DNA of 64,000 nucleotides from an uncultured Erysipelotrichaceae bacterium (GCA_949744505.1 CATJXY010000043.1:62001-126000); one strand, 5' to 3'; shown: positions 26,037 through 36,256, numbered from the stretch's first letter. Notes: generated by a model from the letters alone, not told the origin. Numbers and translations: made by a program.

Positions 26037-28018
26037 GTGAATCCGTATTTCAAATGGTTTCTAAATATAAACCGACCGGGGATCAACCACAGGCTATTAA
26101 GGAACTTGTAGAAGGAATTAAAAATGGAAAAAAGCATCAAGTTCTTTTAGGCGCAACCGGAACGGGAAAAACTTTTACGATTGGAAATGTTATAGAGCAG
26201 ATGGGTAAGCCAACTCTTATTTTAGCTCATAATAAAACTTTGGCCGGTCAGCTTTATTCTGAATTTAAGGAATTATTTCCGCATAATCGAGTGGAATATT
26301 TCGTTTCAAATTTTGATTATTACCAACCGGAGGCTTATATGCCAAAAACGGATACATATATCGAAAAAAGCGCGATGACCAATGATGAGTTGGATATGCT
26401 TAGAATGGCTGCTATCAATTCTGCATTGGAAAGGCGTGATACGATTGTTGTAGCATCGGTAGCGTGTATTTATGCATCCAGTGATCCGGCTCAATATAAA
26501 GGGATGTTTTTTACGATTCGAGTAGGAGAAATGATTTCTAGGGAAGACCTTCTCAGAAAATTTGTGGAAAGACAATATTCAAGGAATGATGTTGAGCAAG
26601 CACGAGGAACATTTAGAGTTCGTGGCGATGTTATTGATGTGTCAATGGGACATACTGATGCAGTATTGCTTCGTATTGAAATGTTTGGAGATGAAATTGA
26701 AAGAATTACGGAAATTGATCGAGTAACTCAAAAAATTATCAATGCATATAGCATTTACAATGTGTTTCCGGCTTCTGGCTATGCCAGAGATAAAATGGAT
26801 ATTTATCGTGCGGCGAATGAAATTGAAGAAGAATTGGAAGAACGCCTTAAATATTTTGAAAAAGAAAATAAACTTGTTGAGAAACAGCGATTGGAACAAC
26901 GGGTTCGATATGATTTAGAAGCTTTGCGTGAATTTGGTATTTGTCCGGGCATTGAAAACTATTCCAGTCATATTGATGGAAGAAAACCGGGGCAAAGACC
27001 CTATAATCTATTTGATTATTTTCCGGATGATTTTTTATTGGTTGTGGATGAAAGTCATGCATCACTTCCTCAGATAAGAGGAATGTATAATGGAGATAGA
27101 GCTAGAAAAGAAGTGTTGGTTGAATATGGTTTCCGTCTTCCAAGTGCATTAGATAACAGACCGATGCGATTTGAAGAATTTGAAGGAGTTGTCAATCAAG
27201 CAATCTATGTATCGGCAACACCGGGGAATTACGAACTAGATCTTGTTCATCATGAAGTGGTTGAACAGATTATTCGTCCGACCGGTTTGTTAGATCCGCC
27301 AATTACGGTAAGACCAACAAAAGGACAAATAGATGATTTATTGGATGAAATCAAAGAATGCATTCGTAACAATGAGCGTGTGTTGATCACAACTTTAACT
27401 GTTAAAATGGCAGAAGATTTAACTCAATATTTGAAAAAGATGGAATTAAAAGTAGCTTATTTACATCATGAGACACAAACTTTGGAACGTATCGAAATCA
27501 TTCGTGATTTACGTAAAGGAAAATATGATGTTTTAGTGGGAATCAACTTGCTAAGAGAAGGGCTAGATATGCCTGAAGTAGCTTTGGTGGCAATTTTAGA
27601 TGCGGATAAAGAGGGATTTTTGAGATCAGAAAGAAGTTTAATCCAGACTGTTGGTCGTGCTGCCAGAAATGCAAATGGACGAGTTATCATGTATGGGGAT
27701 TCAATTACTGATTCAATGAAAAAAGCCATAGATGAAACAAATCGTCGTCGAACGATTCAGATTGCGTACAATGAAGAACATGGTATTGTTCCGACGACTA
27801 TTAAAAAAGATATACAAGAAGTTATTCACGGAAAAGAAACAAAGGAAATGGCAAGTCGGTATATGAAGAAAAAATCAAAATTTGCGAAAAAGGAAACAAA
27901 AGAATTAATCGCAAATCTTGAGAAAGAAATGAAGGATGCCGCAAAAGTACTCGATTTTGAAAGGGCCGCAGAACTTCGTGATATGATGCTTGAATTAAAA
28001 TCAGAAAATTTGGATTAA
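26033..28018 (+). CDS. uvrB: Excinuclease ABC subunit B
   Basis: Nucleotide excision repair helicase that loads at lesions with UvrA and recruits UvrC. All family marks are present over 661 residues: Walker [13 protein letters not shown], beta-hairpin start [34 protein letters not shown], and a C-terminal UVR domain with [11 protein letters not shown]. It is coupled to the protease gene by an ATGA overlap. uvrA is not in the window, although it often follows uvrB. Confidence 0.97.
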   Translation: MSESVFQMVSKYKPTGDQPQAIKELVEGIKNGKKHQVLLGATGTGKTFTIGNVIEQMGKPTLILAHNKTLAGQLYSEFKELFPHNRVEYFVSNFDYYQPEAYMPKTDTYIEKSAMTNDELDMLRMAAINSALERRDTIVVASVACIYASSDPAQYKGMFFTIRVGEMISREDLLRKFVERQYSRNDVEQARGTFRVRGDVIDVSMGHTDAVLLRIEMFGDEIERITEIDRVTQKIINAYSIYNVFPASGYARDKMDIYRAANEIEEELEERLKYFEKENKLVEKQRLEQRVRYDLEALREFGICPGIENYSSHIDGRKPGQRPYNLFDYFPDDFLLVVDESHASLPQIRGMYNGDRARKEVLVEYGFRLPSALDNRPMRFEEFEGVVNQAIYVSATPGNYELDLVHHEVVEQIIRPTGLLDPPITVRPTKGQIDDLLDEIKECIRNNERVLITTLTVKMAEDLTQYLKKMELKVAYLHHETQTLERIEIIRDLRKGKYDVLVGINLLREGLDMPEVALVAILDADKEGFLRSERSLIQTVGRAARNANGRVIMYGDSITDSMKKAIDETNRRRTIQIAYNEEHGIVPTTIKKDIQEVIHGKETKEMASRYMKKKSKFAKKETKELIANLEKEMKDAAKVLDFERAAELRDMMLELKSENLD

Positions 28019-28023
28019 ATATA

Positions 28024-28055
28024 GATTAAGCTTTGTGATGAGCTTAATCTTTTTT
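28024..28055 (+). terminator. Terminator after uvrB
   Basis: Perfect stem GATTAAGCT/AGCTTAATC followed by TTTTTT. Confidence 0.9.
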
Positions 28056-28168
28056 ACAAAAATTGAATTTTGAAATAATGAAAATATAATTTGTTTTTTT
28101 AGGTATAATCTCCTATAGGTTTATGATACACTTAAAAGGAAATTAATAATAAAAAGAGAGGAAAAAAT

Positions 28169-29395
28169 ATGAAAGATATCGAAATTAGAGAGTCTATTTT
28201 AAAGGAAGAAATAAGGCAACGTAATAATATTGAATGTATTGCTTCAGAAAATTATGTATCAAATGATGTATTGGAAGCCGTTGGTAGTATTTTGACAAAT
28301 AAATATGCAGAGGGGTATCCCAATAAGAGATATTACGGAGGATGCCAACATATAGATGAAGTGGAAGATCTTGCTCGAAAACGTCTATGTGAACTATTTC
28401 ATGCTGAACATGCAAACGTGCAACCGCATTCCGGTTCACAAGCAAATATGGCTGTTTACTTCACTGTTTTGAAGCCAAATGATACAGTTTTGGGAATGGA
28501 TCTATCCAGCGGGGGACATTTGACTCATGGACATCCTTTAAGTTTTTCCGGTTCTTTATATAGATTTGTCAGTTATGGTGTTGACCCGCAAACAGAAATG
28601 ATTGATTACGATGCAGTACTGGAAATTGCTAAGAAAGAAAAACCTAAATTAATTGTTGCGGGTGCCAGTGCGTATTCACGTATCATTGATTTTAAACGAT
28701 TTAGAGAAATAGCAGATGAAGTTGGTGCTTATTTGATGGTAGATATGGCTCATATAGCCGGATTAGTAGCAGCTGGGCTTCATCCTTCTCCGGTTCCTTA
28801 TTGTGATTTTGTGACAAGTACGACACACAAAACATTGCGTGGACCACGTGGAGGAATTATCCTTTGTAAGGAAAAATATGCGAAAGATTTGGATCGAAAT
28901 GTATTTCCGGGAATACAAGGAGGCCCGCTCATGCATGTTATCGCCGGTAAGGCAGTATGCTTTAATGAAGCACTTCAACCTGGATTTAAAGAATATGCTA
29001 AGCAAATTATTCTTAATGCACAGGCTTTATGTGATGAATTAAAGAAAGAAGGTTTCAGAATCGTCAGTGGAACGACGGATAATCATTTATTATTGGTAGA
29101 TGTAATGGGTTCGTTTGGTATAAGTGGAAAAGAAGCAGAACATATATTAGATTCAGTTTGCATCACTTGTAATAAAAACACAATTCCATTTGATACCCAG
29201 AAGCCGTTTGTGACAAGTGGGATTCGATTGGGAAGTGCAGCGATGACTACACGCGGATTTAAAGAAAATGAATTTAGAATGCTTGCACGTTGGATAAAAC
29301 GAGCAATTGAAAATAGAGAAAGCGAAGCGGAATTGGAAAAAATCAGAAATGAAGTTCTTGAATGTACACAAAAGTATCCAATTCATTTCGATTAA
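28169..29395 (+). CDS. glyA: Serine hydroxymethyltransferase
   Basis: PLP enzyme converting serine plus tetrahydrofolate to glycine plus 5,10-methylene-THF. The 408-residue protein has the family marks [23 protein letters not shown] and the PLP-lysine motif [14 protein letters not shown] near residue 220. AGAGAGGAAAAAAT precedes the ATG, and TATAAT at 28104-28109 is the likely -10. Stands alone between terminator-like hairpins. Confidence 0.97.
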   Translation: MKDIEIRESILKEEIRQRNNIECIASENYVSNDVLEAVGSILTNKYAEGYPNKRYYGGCQHIDEVEDLARKRLCELFHAEHANVQPHSGSQANMAVYFTVLKPNDTVLGMDLSSGGHLTHGHPLSFSGSLYRFVSYGVDPQTEMIDYDAVLEIAKKEKPKLIVAGASAYSRIIDFKRFREIADEVGAYLMVDMAHIAGLVAAGLHPSPVPYCDFVTSTTHKTLRGPRGGIILCKEKYAKDLDRNVFPGIQGGPLMHVIAGKAVCFNEALQPGFKEYAKQIILNAQALCDELKKEGFRIVSGTTDNHLLLVDVMGSFGISGKEAEHILDSVCITCNKNTIPFDTQKPFVTSGIRLGSAAMTTRGFKENEFRMLARWIKRAIENRESEAELEKIRNEVLECTQKYPIHFD

Positions 29396-29425
29396 TAAAT
29401 ATGAATTAATAATTTAGTATTTATT

Positions 29426-29466
29426 AAGAAATGCTTAAATTATCTATTAAGCTTTTTCCATTTCTT
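29426..29466 (+). terminator. Possible terminator after glyA
   Basis: Nested complementary segments AAGAAATG...CATTTCTT and GCTTAA...TTAAGC, with an internal T run; weaker than others in the window. Confidence 0.4.
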
Positions 29467-29566
29467 GACTTTAATTTGTCGAATGCTAAAATAGAATTAC
29501 AAAGGTGAAATAATAAATAGGTTGCAGAAATAAAAAGATAAGTTGCAACAATAATTACTTCGCTTA

Positions 29567-29575
29567 TGGTATAAT
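29567..29575 (+). promoter_or_regulatory. Extended -10 promoter of the PASTA/ABC operon
   Basis: TGGTATAAT lies 42 bases before the ATG at 29617. Confidence 0.6.
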
Positions 29576-29616
29576 TTAACTTACAAATTACTGAAGTAGA
29601 AAAGAGGGTAATAACG

Positions 29617-31149
29617 ATGGGAAACGATAAAGATTATTTGAATTCATTAGCTACTGAAATTGAAAAGAAGCCTGAAAGCTTTCGGGAAGAAAAGGTTCAA
29701 AGAGTAGAAAAAAAAGGAGTTAATTTAGATCCTAAAATTATTGGGATTATTGCTGCAATTGTACTTGTTGGATGCCTTTTAGTTTGGTTTATCTTTTTTA
29801 GAGCCAAGATTGAAGTTCCGAATTTTGTCGGTAAAACAGTAACTGATTTGGGTGTTTGGGCAAAAGAAAATAGTATTACTGCTTCTGAGTCCATCATTAT
29901 GACTCAAGAATATAGTTTGGAATATGATGCGGATACAATTATTTCTCAATCTGTATTGGAAGGAACGAAAATTAAGCAGGATACAAAAATGACTTTTGTA
30001 GTTTCTAAAGGTGCTGATCCCGATGAACTAATTAGTTTCCCAGATATTCAAAATATGGATTTGGATGAAATTAATAAATGGATAAAAGACAATAAATTAA
30101 CTAAAACAAAAGTTACAACGGTTTATAATGAAACAGTAGAGAAAGATCAAGTTATCAATTATGAATTAAAGACAATAACCGAGAATAACTTTACAAGAAG
30201 TTCATCCCTTACTATTAATGTCTCTAAAGGGCCTGCACCTGCCGGTACAGTAACGATGGAAGATTTTGTCAAAACAAAATCATGGGAATATGTTGAAAAT
30301 TGGGCGAAGTCCAAAAAGGTGACTGTTACAAAAACAGAAGTTTATCATGATGAAATTGAAGAAGGAATGATTATTTCTCAAAGTGTTGATTCAGGAAAAA
30401 CCATTAAAGAAGGAGAAAGCTTTACTGTTGTTGTTTCCAAGGGTAAAGCTGTAACTATGAAAAATCTTTTGGGAATGACAGAAGATGAAGTTGAAGCATT
30501 CTTAAAAGGAGCTATTTCTCCTGTAAAAGAATATAAATACCATAAATCTGCAAAAGCCGGAACAGTTATTGCACAATCGATTAGTGCAGGGAATATTGTA
30601 GGAAAAGATGATGTATTAACTTTGACATATTCAAAGGGATTGATTTTGTTGAGTGAAGCAGGTGTAACTCTTGAAAAAGGTATGCTTGCAACAGATCTGG
30701 AAAATCAGTTAGATAAGATCAATGCAGATGGCGCAGATATCTATGCTGGTTCTTGGCATCAAGAAGGTAAAGTTTATTCAGAAGAGTATGGAAAAGGACA
30801 AATTATTTCTTATGCATGTCTTGTAAACGAAAAAGAAGTTTCATGTGAAAGACCATTGGAACCTGGCGCTAGAATTTCTTATATTGTTTCTGATGGACGT
30901 AAAGTAATTATGAATAAAGCAAATTATGAGATAGTTTTAGGGACTGATGATACTGCGGTTAAGAAGTTATTTGAAGGTTTTGATTATATAATTAACTATG
31001 AAGAAGATTCAAGAGATTATATTGAAGTGATGATAAATGATAATCCGGTGAAGGCAGGTCAAGAAATTACAGAAGATGATAAAGTTTCAATCACAGTTCA
31101 TGTCAATGCATCACCGAATAGCAGCAGTGATGAAGAACCTATTAATTGA
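29617..31149 (+). CDS. Membrane-anchored PASTA-repeat protein without a kinase domain
   Basis: The 510-residue protein has a short charged cytoplasmic tail (1-40), one membrane helix (41-61, IIGIIAAIVLVGCLLVWFIF) and an outer region of at least four PASTA repeats. Repeat 1 starts IEVPNFVGKTVTDLGVWA and ends VVSKG; later repeats end NVSKG, VVSKG and TYSKG. A C-terminal ~170 residues is more divergent. PASTA domains bind wall fragments or PBPs and usually sit on PrkC/Stk kinases or PBPs; here neither is fused. It heads an operon with an ABC permease and ATPase (28- and 10-base gaps), so it is probably the extracellular part of that machine. Confidence 0.85.
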   Translation: MGNDKDYLNSLATEIEKKPESFREEKVQRVEKKGVNLDPKIIGIIAAIVLVGCLLVWFIFFRAKIEVPNFVGKTVTDLGVWAKENSITASESIIMTQEYSLEYDADTIISQSVLEGTKIKQDTKMTFVVSKGADPDELISFPDIQNMDLDEINKWIKDNKLTKTKVTTVYNETVEKDQVINYELKTITENNFTRSSSLTINVSKGPAPAGTVTMEDFVKTKSWEYVENWAKSKKVTVTKTEVYHDEIEEGMIISQSVDSGKTIKEGESFTVVVSKGKAVTMKNLLGMTEDEVEAFLKGAISPVKEYKYHKSAKAGTVIAQSISAGNIVGKDDVLTLTYSKGLILLSEAGVTLEKGMLATDLENQLDKINADGADIYAGSWHQEGKVYSEEYGKGQIISYACLVNEKEVSCERPLEPGARISYIVSDGRKVIMNKANYEIVLGTDDTAVKKLFEGFDYIINYEEDSRDYIEVMINDNPVKAGQEITEDDKVSITVHVNASPNSSSDEEPIN

Positions 31150-31177
31150 TTTGACGTAAGGAAAGGAAGCGGAGAAA

Positions 31178-32791
31178 ATGAACTTTTTAAAACGTGCTTT
31201 AAAAAATATTACACGGGGGAAGACAAAGACTATTTTGTTGATTATTACATTTTTCTTGATTGGAAATCTTGTAATTGTCGGATTAGGAATTACCAGTGCG
31301 GCAGAAAATGCTAAGACAAAAGCCAGAATGTCAATGAATCCGGTTGTTAATGTTACAACAGATTATTCAAAATGGTATGAATATGTCGAAGGTTTGACAG
31401 AAGAAGAACAACAGGAAATTTATGATAATTATGCGCAGAATTTTCCTTATATCACTGAAGAGATGATTTATCAGTTGATGGAAGATGATCGGGTTAAGGC
31501 TGTAAATGCATTATCAGTAAATACACTATATGCTGGGGATTTTGAAGCTGTGCCACTTAATAATGAACGTGAACAGAATCAAGAGTCGAATGGTCAAAGC
31601 TGTTATATGGATGAATTCGGGAACGAAGAGTGCGTAGAATATGAATACGAGAATATAGCAATCAAATCAAATATGTATGATAACATGATCGAGTTTGAAA
31701 CAGGAATGTTTAAGGTAATGGACGGACGTTTCTATACTCAAGATGAGATTGATAATGGAAGCCCTGTCTGTTTGATAACGGAGGAGTTAGCAGAATACAA
31801 TAACCTTCATGTCGGAGATACGATTACAATTAGACTTGCAGGAAAAGATATGATAGAAAGATTTAAAGATTTCATCTCTGAAGAAGATACTCGATTAAAT
31901 CTTGAAATAATCGGAATTTATCGTACGGAGAAAAAGGTAGATGAAGGTGCTGAAAATTTTAATTGGATGGACAAATATGAGTCTCCATATAATTTAATTT
32001 TGATGCCTACACCGAGTATTGTAGATTCTCAAATTCGTATGAATATTGCTCAGCAGAAGTACTGGAATCAAATGTATGGTAACGGTGAAGAGGAAATTGA
32101 TGAAAATTATGATCGTGCTCAATGGATGACAATTTCTTCTGCAACTATTATGATCAATGACCCATTAGATGTGGAAAATTTTATCAATGATCATAAGGAT
32201 ACATTAGGTGAATATAGAAAGTTTGAATCTGATAATACAACATTTAAGCAAATGTCAAGACCGCTTGATACATTGAGTTTATTCGCAAACATTATTGTTT
32301 GGATCGTTGTTGTCAATGCCATCGTTATTATAACTTTAATCACTGCTTTGACATTGAAGAATAGAGAATATGAAATTGGTGTTATGCTTTCCATTGGTGT
32401 TACGAAAGCTAAAATTGTTTTACAATTCTTTATTGAACTGGTTATCGTTGCAGTTTTAGGATTTACTTTAGCAGTTTTGAGTGGTTCTATGATAGCCGGA
32501 AAAGTTGGAGAAGTCGTCATGGATTACCAAGTTGCAACAGAAGATCAATATTCTGATGAAGAGAACAACAATAATGGTGGTATCTATATTGGTAATGAAT
32601 TATGGAACACAAATTATTTCACAAGTATTACACAAGAAGAAATTCTTGAAGAGTATGAGGTAGAAATTAGTCCTTTGATTATTGCAGAAATTTATATTTT
32701 AGGATTGGGAGTTGTATTCCTTTCAATCTTGATTCCAAGTGCCATGATCATGAGATTTAATCCAAAGAAGATTTTGATGAGTACAAACTAG
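31178..32791 (+). CDS. FtsX/MacB-type ABC transporter permease
   Basis: The 537-residue protein has helix 1 at about residues 17-37, a large outer domain (about 40-365, acidic and rich in Asn/Gln/Glu) and three C-terminal helices including NIIVWIVVVNAIVIITLITALTL. That is the four-helix topology of mechanotransmitting permeases (FtsX, MacB, BceB half). It ends with FNPKKILMSTN, typical of the family. An acidic loop between helices 3 and 4 (DYQVATEDQYSDEENNNN) is unusual. Cargo or target is unknown. Confidence 0.88.
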   Translation: MNFLKRALKNITRGKTKTILLIITFFLIGNLVIVGLGITSAAENAKTKARMSMNPVVNVTTDYSKWYEYVEGLTEEEQQEIYDNYAQNFPYITEEMIYQLMEDDRVKAVNALSVNTLYAGDFEAVPLNNEREQNQESNGQSCYMDEFGNEECVEYEYENIAIKSNMYDNMIEFETGMFKVMDGRFYTQDEIDNGSPVCLITEELAEYNNLHVGDTITIRLAGKDMIERFKDFISEEDTRLNLEIIGIYRTEKKVDEGAENFNWMDKYESPYNLILMPTPSIVDSQIRMNIAQQKYWNQMYGNGEEEIDENYDRAQWMTISSATIMINDPLDVENFINDHKDTLGEYRKFESDNTTFKQMSRPLDTLSLFANIIVWIVVVNAIVIITLITALTLKNREYEIGVMLSIGVTKAKIVLQFFIELVIVAVLGFTLAVLSGSMIAGKVGEVVMDYQVATEDQYSDEENNNNGGIYIGNELWNTNYFTSITQEEILEEYEVEISPLIIAEIYILGLGVVFLSILIPSAMIMRFNPKKILMSTN

Positions 32792-32801
32792 GAGGTATAG
32801 T

Positions 32802-33479
32802 ATGGCAACAATATTAAAACTTGAAAATCTATGCTATGGCTATGTAGATGGAGGATTTAAAAGACAGATCCTTGAAAATTTAAGTTATGAATTTGAAGAG
32901 GGTAGATTTTATACAATTCTTGGACCTTCCGGAAGTGGTAAAACAACTTTGTTGTCAATTATCGCCGGATTGGATAAAGCAGATAGCGGTAAAATTTACT
33001 ATCGAGATGAAGATATTGAGAAGATGGGATTAGGACAATATCGTCGTAATAAGATTGGAATTGTTTTCCAGCAATACAATTTAATAAGTTATCTTACTGC
33101 TTTAGAAAATGTTGAAATGGCTATGACTGAAACAGAAAATAAAATTCCAAAGAATCAAAAGGAAGTTGCCTATGCACTTCTTGAAAAGTTTGGTATCGTT
33201 AAATCAAAAGCAGATCGTCTTGTATCTAAGCTTTCTGGTGGTGAGCAACAGCGTGTAGCTATTGCACGTGCAATAGCATCGAATGTTGATTTGATCTTTG
33301 CCGATGAACCAACCGGTAACTTGGATACTGCGACAGAGCAAGAGATCATCAAAGTGTTCAAAAATCTTACTGAAGAGTTTGGGAAAACCGTTATTGTGGT
33401 TACACATAGTAACGAGGTATCTAAGTTATCCGATTCTCGTGTACTTTTAAATGAAGGAGTTTTAAAGACAATGGAATAG
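32802..33479 (+). CDS. ABC transporter ATP-binding protein (MacB/LolD type)
   Basis: The 225-residue ATPase has Walker A GPSGSGKTTLL, Q-loop VFQQYNLI, signature LSGGEQQRVAIARA, Walker B IFADEPTGNLD and the H-loop histidine in VVTHSNE. It energises the preceding permease. A hairpin terminator overlaps its stop codon and closes the PASTA-permease-ATPase operon. Confidence 0.93.
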   Translation: MATILKLENLCYGYVDGGFKRQILENLSYEFEEGRFYTILGPSGSGKTTLLSIIAGLDKADSGKIYYRDEDIEKMGLGQYRRNKIGIVFQQYNLISYLTALENVEMAMTETENKIPKNQKEVAYALLEKFGIVKSKADRLVSKLSGGEQQRVAIARAIASNVDLIFADEPTGNLDTATEQEIIKVFKNLTEEFGKTVIVVTHSNEVSKLSDSRVLLNEGVLKTME

Positions 33480-33502
33480 AGGTGAAAAACCTCTATTTTT
33501 TT
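33476..33502 (+). terminator. Terminator overlapping the ABC ATPase stop codon
   Basis: ATAGAGGT/ACCTCTAT is a perfect stem followed by seven T's. The TAG stop is inside the left arm. Confidence 0.9.
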
Positions 33503-33529
33503 GATAAAATAAAATTTGGAGGAGTGATT

Positions 33530-34342
33530 ATGAATTATCCTATTATTTTTATGGATGTAGATAATACGTTAATTGCAAGTTTAGGAGAACTATCTGATAT
33601 AAACAGAAATGCTTTGCTTCGTTATCATAAAATGGGTGGAAGAATTGTTTTTGCAACTGGTAAAGTTCCAAGTGCATTGAATTCTTTGTTGGATATTCTT
33701 GATTTGAACGATAGTTGGCAAGTGGCAGGAAATGGAGCTATTTTGTTTAACCGACACCAAAATGTGATGAAAACTATAATTAAAGTGGGGAAAAGAAGTC
33801 AAAAATGTATTGAAACTTTGGAAAGAATGAAGATTCCATTTTATGTTTATACAAATACAGAAGTTTTAAAGAATTTTGATGAAGATTATCTGGAACATAT
33901 TGAACATTTACGAATGCTTCAAGAGCCACTTCCGCAAAAAGTAAATGATTTTAATTATGAAGATGTATTAAAAATCCTATTATTTATTAATCATGATGAT
34001 AAATACATGGAAGAGCAAATTAAGAAAAAGTTAAAGCCTTGTTTAGACAATTTACATGTGGTTAGAACATCTAATTATTTGTTAGAAATACATGATATAA
34101 ACCAAGTCAAAAGTACGGGTATTTATGAATTAGCCAAAATTGAAAATATTGATTTGAAGGAAGCCTATGCAATTGGAGATAGTGAAAATGATTTGGCAAT
34201 GTTAGATGTTGTAGGTCATCCGTTTGTTGTAGATAATGCAAATGATGAGATTAAAGCGAGAGGTTATCGTATTTTACCTTCATGTCAAGAAAATGGTGTG
34301 GCTTATTTGATTGATTCCTTATTAAAAGATATACACAAATGA
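33530..34342 (+). CDS. HAD-superfamily sugar-phosphatase (Cof type)
   Basis: The 270-residue protein has HAD motif I FMDVDNTL at the N-terminus and motif III/IV AYAIGDSENDLAMLDVVG near residue 215, with a C2 cap between. These phosphatases act on small phosphorylated metabolites. The frame is open from 33482, but that upstream part lies in the terminator hairpin; GGAGGAG at 33518-33524 fixes the start at 33530. Confidence 0.88.
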   Translation: MNYPIIFMDVDNTLIASLGELSDINRNALLRYHKMGGRIVFATGKVPSALNSLLDILDLNDSWQVAGNGAILFNRHQNVMKTIIKVGKRSQKCIETLERMKIPFYVYTNTEVLKNFDEDYLEHIEHLRMLQEPLPQKVNDFNYEDVLKILLFINHDDKYMEEQIKKKLKPCLDNLHVVRTSNYLLEIHDINQVKSTGIYELAKIENIDLKEAYAIGDSENDLAMLDVVGHPFVVDNANDEIKARGYRILPSCQENGVAYLIDSLLKDIHK

Positions 34343-34384
34343 AATGAAACATGGTAAAATAATGATGTCAAGGAGGATTTATTT

Positions 34385-34771
34385 ATGGCAGATTTTAAAG
34401 AATTAGCTAAAGTTTTATTTAAAAAGACTAAGGATTTTACAGTAAATACAGTTGAAACTACAAAAGATAAAATTGAAATTACAAAGAATAAAGTTGAAAT
34501 CAAAAGAGAAATCAAAGAGAATGAAAAAGCAATAAACAGTTATTTGTTACAAGCAGGGAAAAATTGTTATGATGCACATTTAGATGGAAAAAATCCGGAA
34601 GATATGACTGATCTTTTTGATAAGATTACAGCATGCACTCAAAGAATTATTGTTTTGAAAAGAGATCTTGCAGATTTGGATCGCGCTTCAGAGATTGAAC
34701 TTTTAGAGATAAAAGGTCCGGAAAATGTTCAAGAAGCTGAATCATTAGTTGATGAAGAGGAAGAAAATTAA
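34385..34771 (+). CDS. Small helical protein, unknown function
   Basis: The 128-residue protein is almost all charged alpha helix (TKDKIEITKNKVEIKREIK), probably a coiled coil, with cysteines near residues 58 and 81 and an acidic tail ending DEEEEN. AGGAGG precedes the ATG, and an extended -10-like TGGTAAAAT lies upstream at about 34354. Its stop overlaps the cyclophilin start (TAATG), so they are translated together. No family recognised. Confidence 0.65.
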   Translation: MADFKELAKVLFKKTKDFTVNTVETTKDKIEITKNKVEIKREIKENEKAINSYLLQAGKNCYDAHLDGKNPEDMTDLFDKITACTQRIIVLKRDLADLDRASEIELLEIKGPENVQEAESLVDEEEEN

Positions 34772-35214
34772 TGAAATTGATATTAGGTAGAATTGTTATG
34801 GAAAACGGAGCAGTGATTCCGTTTGAATTATATCCGGAATGTAGTCCTATTACAGTTGAGAATTTCGTAAAGCTTGTAAAAGAAGGATATTATAATGGAA
34901 AAACTTTCCATCGTTGTATACCGAACTTTGTTTCGCAAGGTGGGTGTCCAAAAGGAGATGGTACGGGAGATTTAGGTTATCATATTGTCAATGAGGCTTT
35001 AAAAAGTGATTTGAAACATGTAGAAGGTTCTATGGCAATGGCTCGTGCAATGCATCCTGATAGCGCATGTTGCCAGTTTTATATCTGTCATTGTCCGCAA
35101 CCGCATTTAGATGGAAGTTATACAATTTTTGGACGAGCAACAGATAATTTAGGCGCTGTTCGAGCTATGCGTAACGGTGATGTGATGGTGAAAGTAGAAA
35201 TTATTGAGGAATAA
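34771..35214 (+). CDS. Cyclophilin-type peptidyl-prolyl cis-trans isomerase
   Basis: The 147-residue cytoplasmic protein has the cyclophilin core: FHRCIPNFVSQGG with the catalytic Arg and Gln, GSMAMARAMHPDSACCQFYI, and LDGSYTIFGR, where Tyr replaces the usual Trp of cyclosporin-sensitive forms. It accelerates proline isomerisation in protein folding. Coupled to the upstream helical protein gene. Confidence 0.92.
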   Translation: MKLILGRIVMENGAVIPFELYPECSPITVENFVKLVKEGYYNGKTFHRCIPNFVSQGGCPKGDGTGDLGYHIVNEALKSDLKHVEGSMAMARAMHPDSACCQFYICHCPQPHLDGSYTIFGRATDNLGAVRAMRNGDVMVKVEIIEE

Positions 35215-35225
35215 TTTGAACAATT

Positions 35226-35260
35226 AAAAAATGATTTATCTTTTTGGATAGATCATTTTT
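35226..35260 (+). terminator. Terminator after the cyclophilin gene
   Basis: AAATGATTTATC and GATAGATCATTT pair with one G-U and are followed by T's. Confidence 0.82.
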
Positions 35261-35295
35261 AGTATTACGGTAATATTTAAAAAGGATGGGAAAAA

Positions 35296-36216
35296 ATGAT
35301 TTATACATTAACAATGAATCCGGCAATTGATTATTATATGCAAATTGATACGGATCTAATAGATGGTGAAGTAAACCGTGCAAATGAAATCCAATTTAAA
35401 GCAGCAGGAAAGGGGATTAATGTATCGGTTGTGTTGAATGAATTAAAGATTGATTCGGTTGCAATAGCATTATTAGGTGGGTTTACAGGGTATTTTATTA
35501 AAGAGCAATTTGAAAATTATGAACATATGAAAATGATTGAAATTCCGGTGGATGGAATAAATAGAATCAATGTTAAAATTCATCAAAATGATAAAGATCT
35601 GCATATCAACGCAAAAGGACCTTATGCCGGAAAAAATACAGAAGAATCAATCTTGTCGTTTTTTAAATGTTTAAATGAAAAAGATTATGTCATGATTTGT
35701 GGTAGTATGATGAAAGGATTAGATGAAAGGTTTATTGTAAAAATATCTGAATTAGTTCATAAAAAAGGTGCTAAATTGATAATTGATATGGAATCTTTGT
35801 CGTATGAGATTCTAAAAGCATGCAAGCCTGATTTAATCAAACCTAACTTATATGAGTTTAAGCTTATGATAAATAAAGATGATGTAAAGGAAGAAGAATT
35901 GTATTTCTATCTCGATCAGATACAAAAAGATGGGATAAAAAATATTTTGCTTTCATTGGGGGCAGAAGGGGCTTTATTGAAAACAGAAAAGAAAAAGTAT
36001 CGGTTATTCCAAAAAGAGATAGAAGCAATAAATTCAGTTGGGTGTGGTGATGCGATGTTAGCAACATTTATTGGTAAGCTATCCGTTGGTTTGTCTGTTG
36101 AAGAGGCCTTAAAATTTGCGGGAGCAGCAGGATGTGCTGTAGTGTCTACTTTTGAAAATTTGACGATGGAAAAGCTTAATTTCTATTTGAATCAAATACA
36201 TGTTGAAGAAATATAA
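35296..36216 (+). CDS. PfkB-family sugar kinase (1-phosphofructokinase/tagatose-6-phosphate kinase type)
   Basis: The 306-residue protein starts MIYTLTMNPAIDYYM, typical of the FruK/LacC group. It has the N-terminal GKGINVSVVLNEL motif and the C-terminal catalytic GCGDAMLATFIG (the usual GAGDS has Cys and Ala variants here). It phosphorylates a phosphosugar such as fructose-1-phosphate or tagatose-6-phosphate. No PTS fructose permease or lac genes adjoin, so the substrate is uncertain. Confidence 0.87.
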   Translation: MIYTLTMNPAIDYYMQIDTDLIDGEVNRANEIQFKAAGKGINVSVVLNELKIDSVAIALLGGFTGYFIKEQFENYEHMKMIEIPVDGINRINVKIHQNDKDLHINAKGPYAGKNTEESILSFFKCLNEKDYVMICGSMMKGLDERFIVKISELVHKKGAKLIIDMESLSYEILKACKPDLIKPNLYEFKLMINKDDVKEEELYFYLDQIQKDGIKNILLSLGAEGALLKTEKKKYRLFQKEIEAINSVGCGDAMLATFIGKLSVGLSVEEALKFAGAAGCAVVSTFENLTMEKLNFYLNQIHVEEI

Positions 36217-36256
36217 AAAAATAGTTCTGGTATTTAAAATTTACAGAGCTATTTTT
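36217..36256. terminator. Bidirectional terminator between sugar kinase and queH
   Basis: AAATAGTTCTG and CAGAGCTATTT pair with one G-U, with A's and T's outside. It overlaps the queH stop codon. Confidence 0.8.

Noticed and set aside
29541..29560. Repeated GTTGCA upstream of the PASTA operon
   Set aside because: Only two copies with loose spacing; not enough to call an operator.
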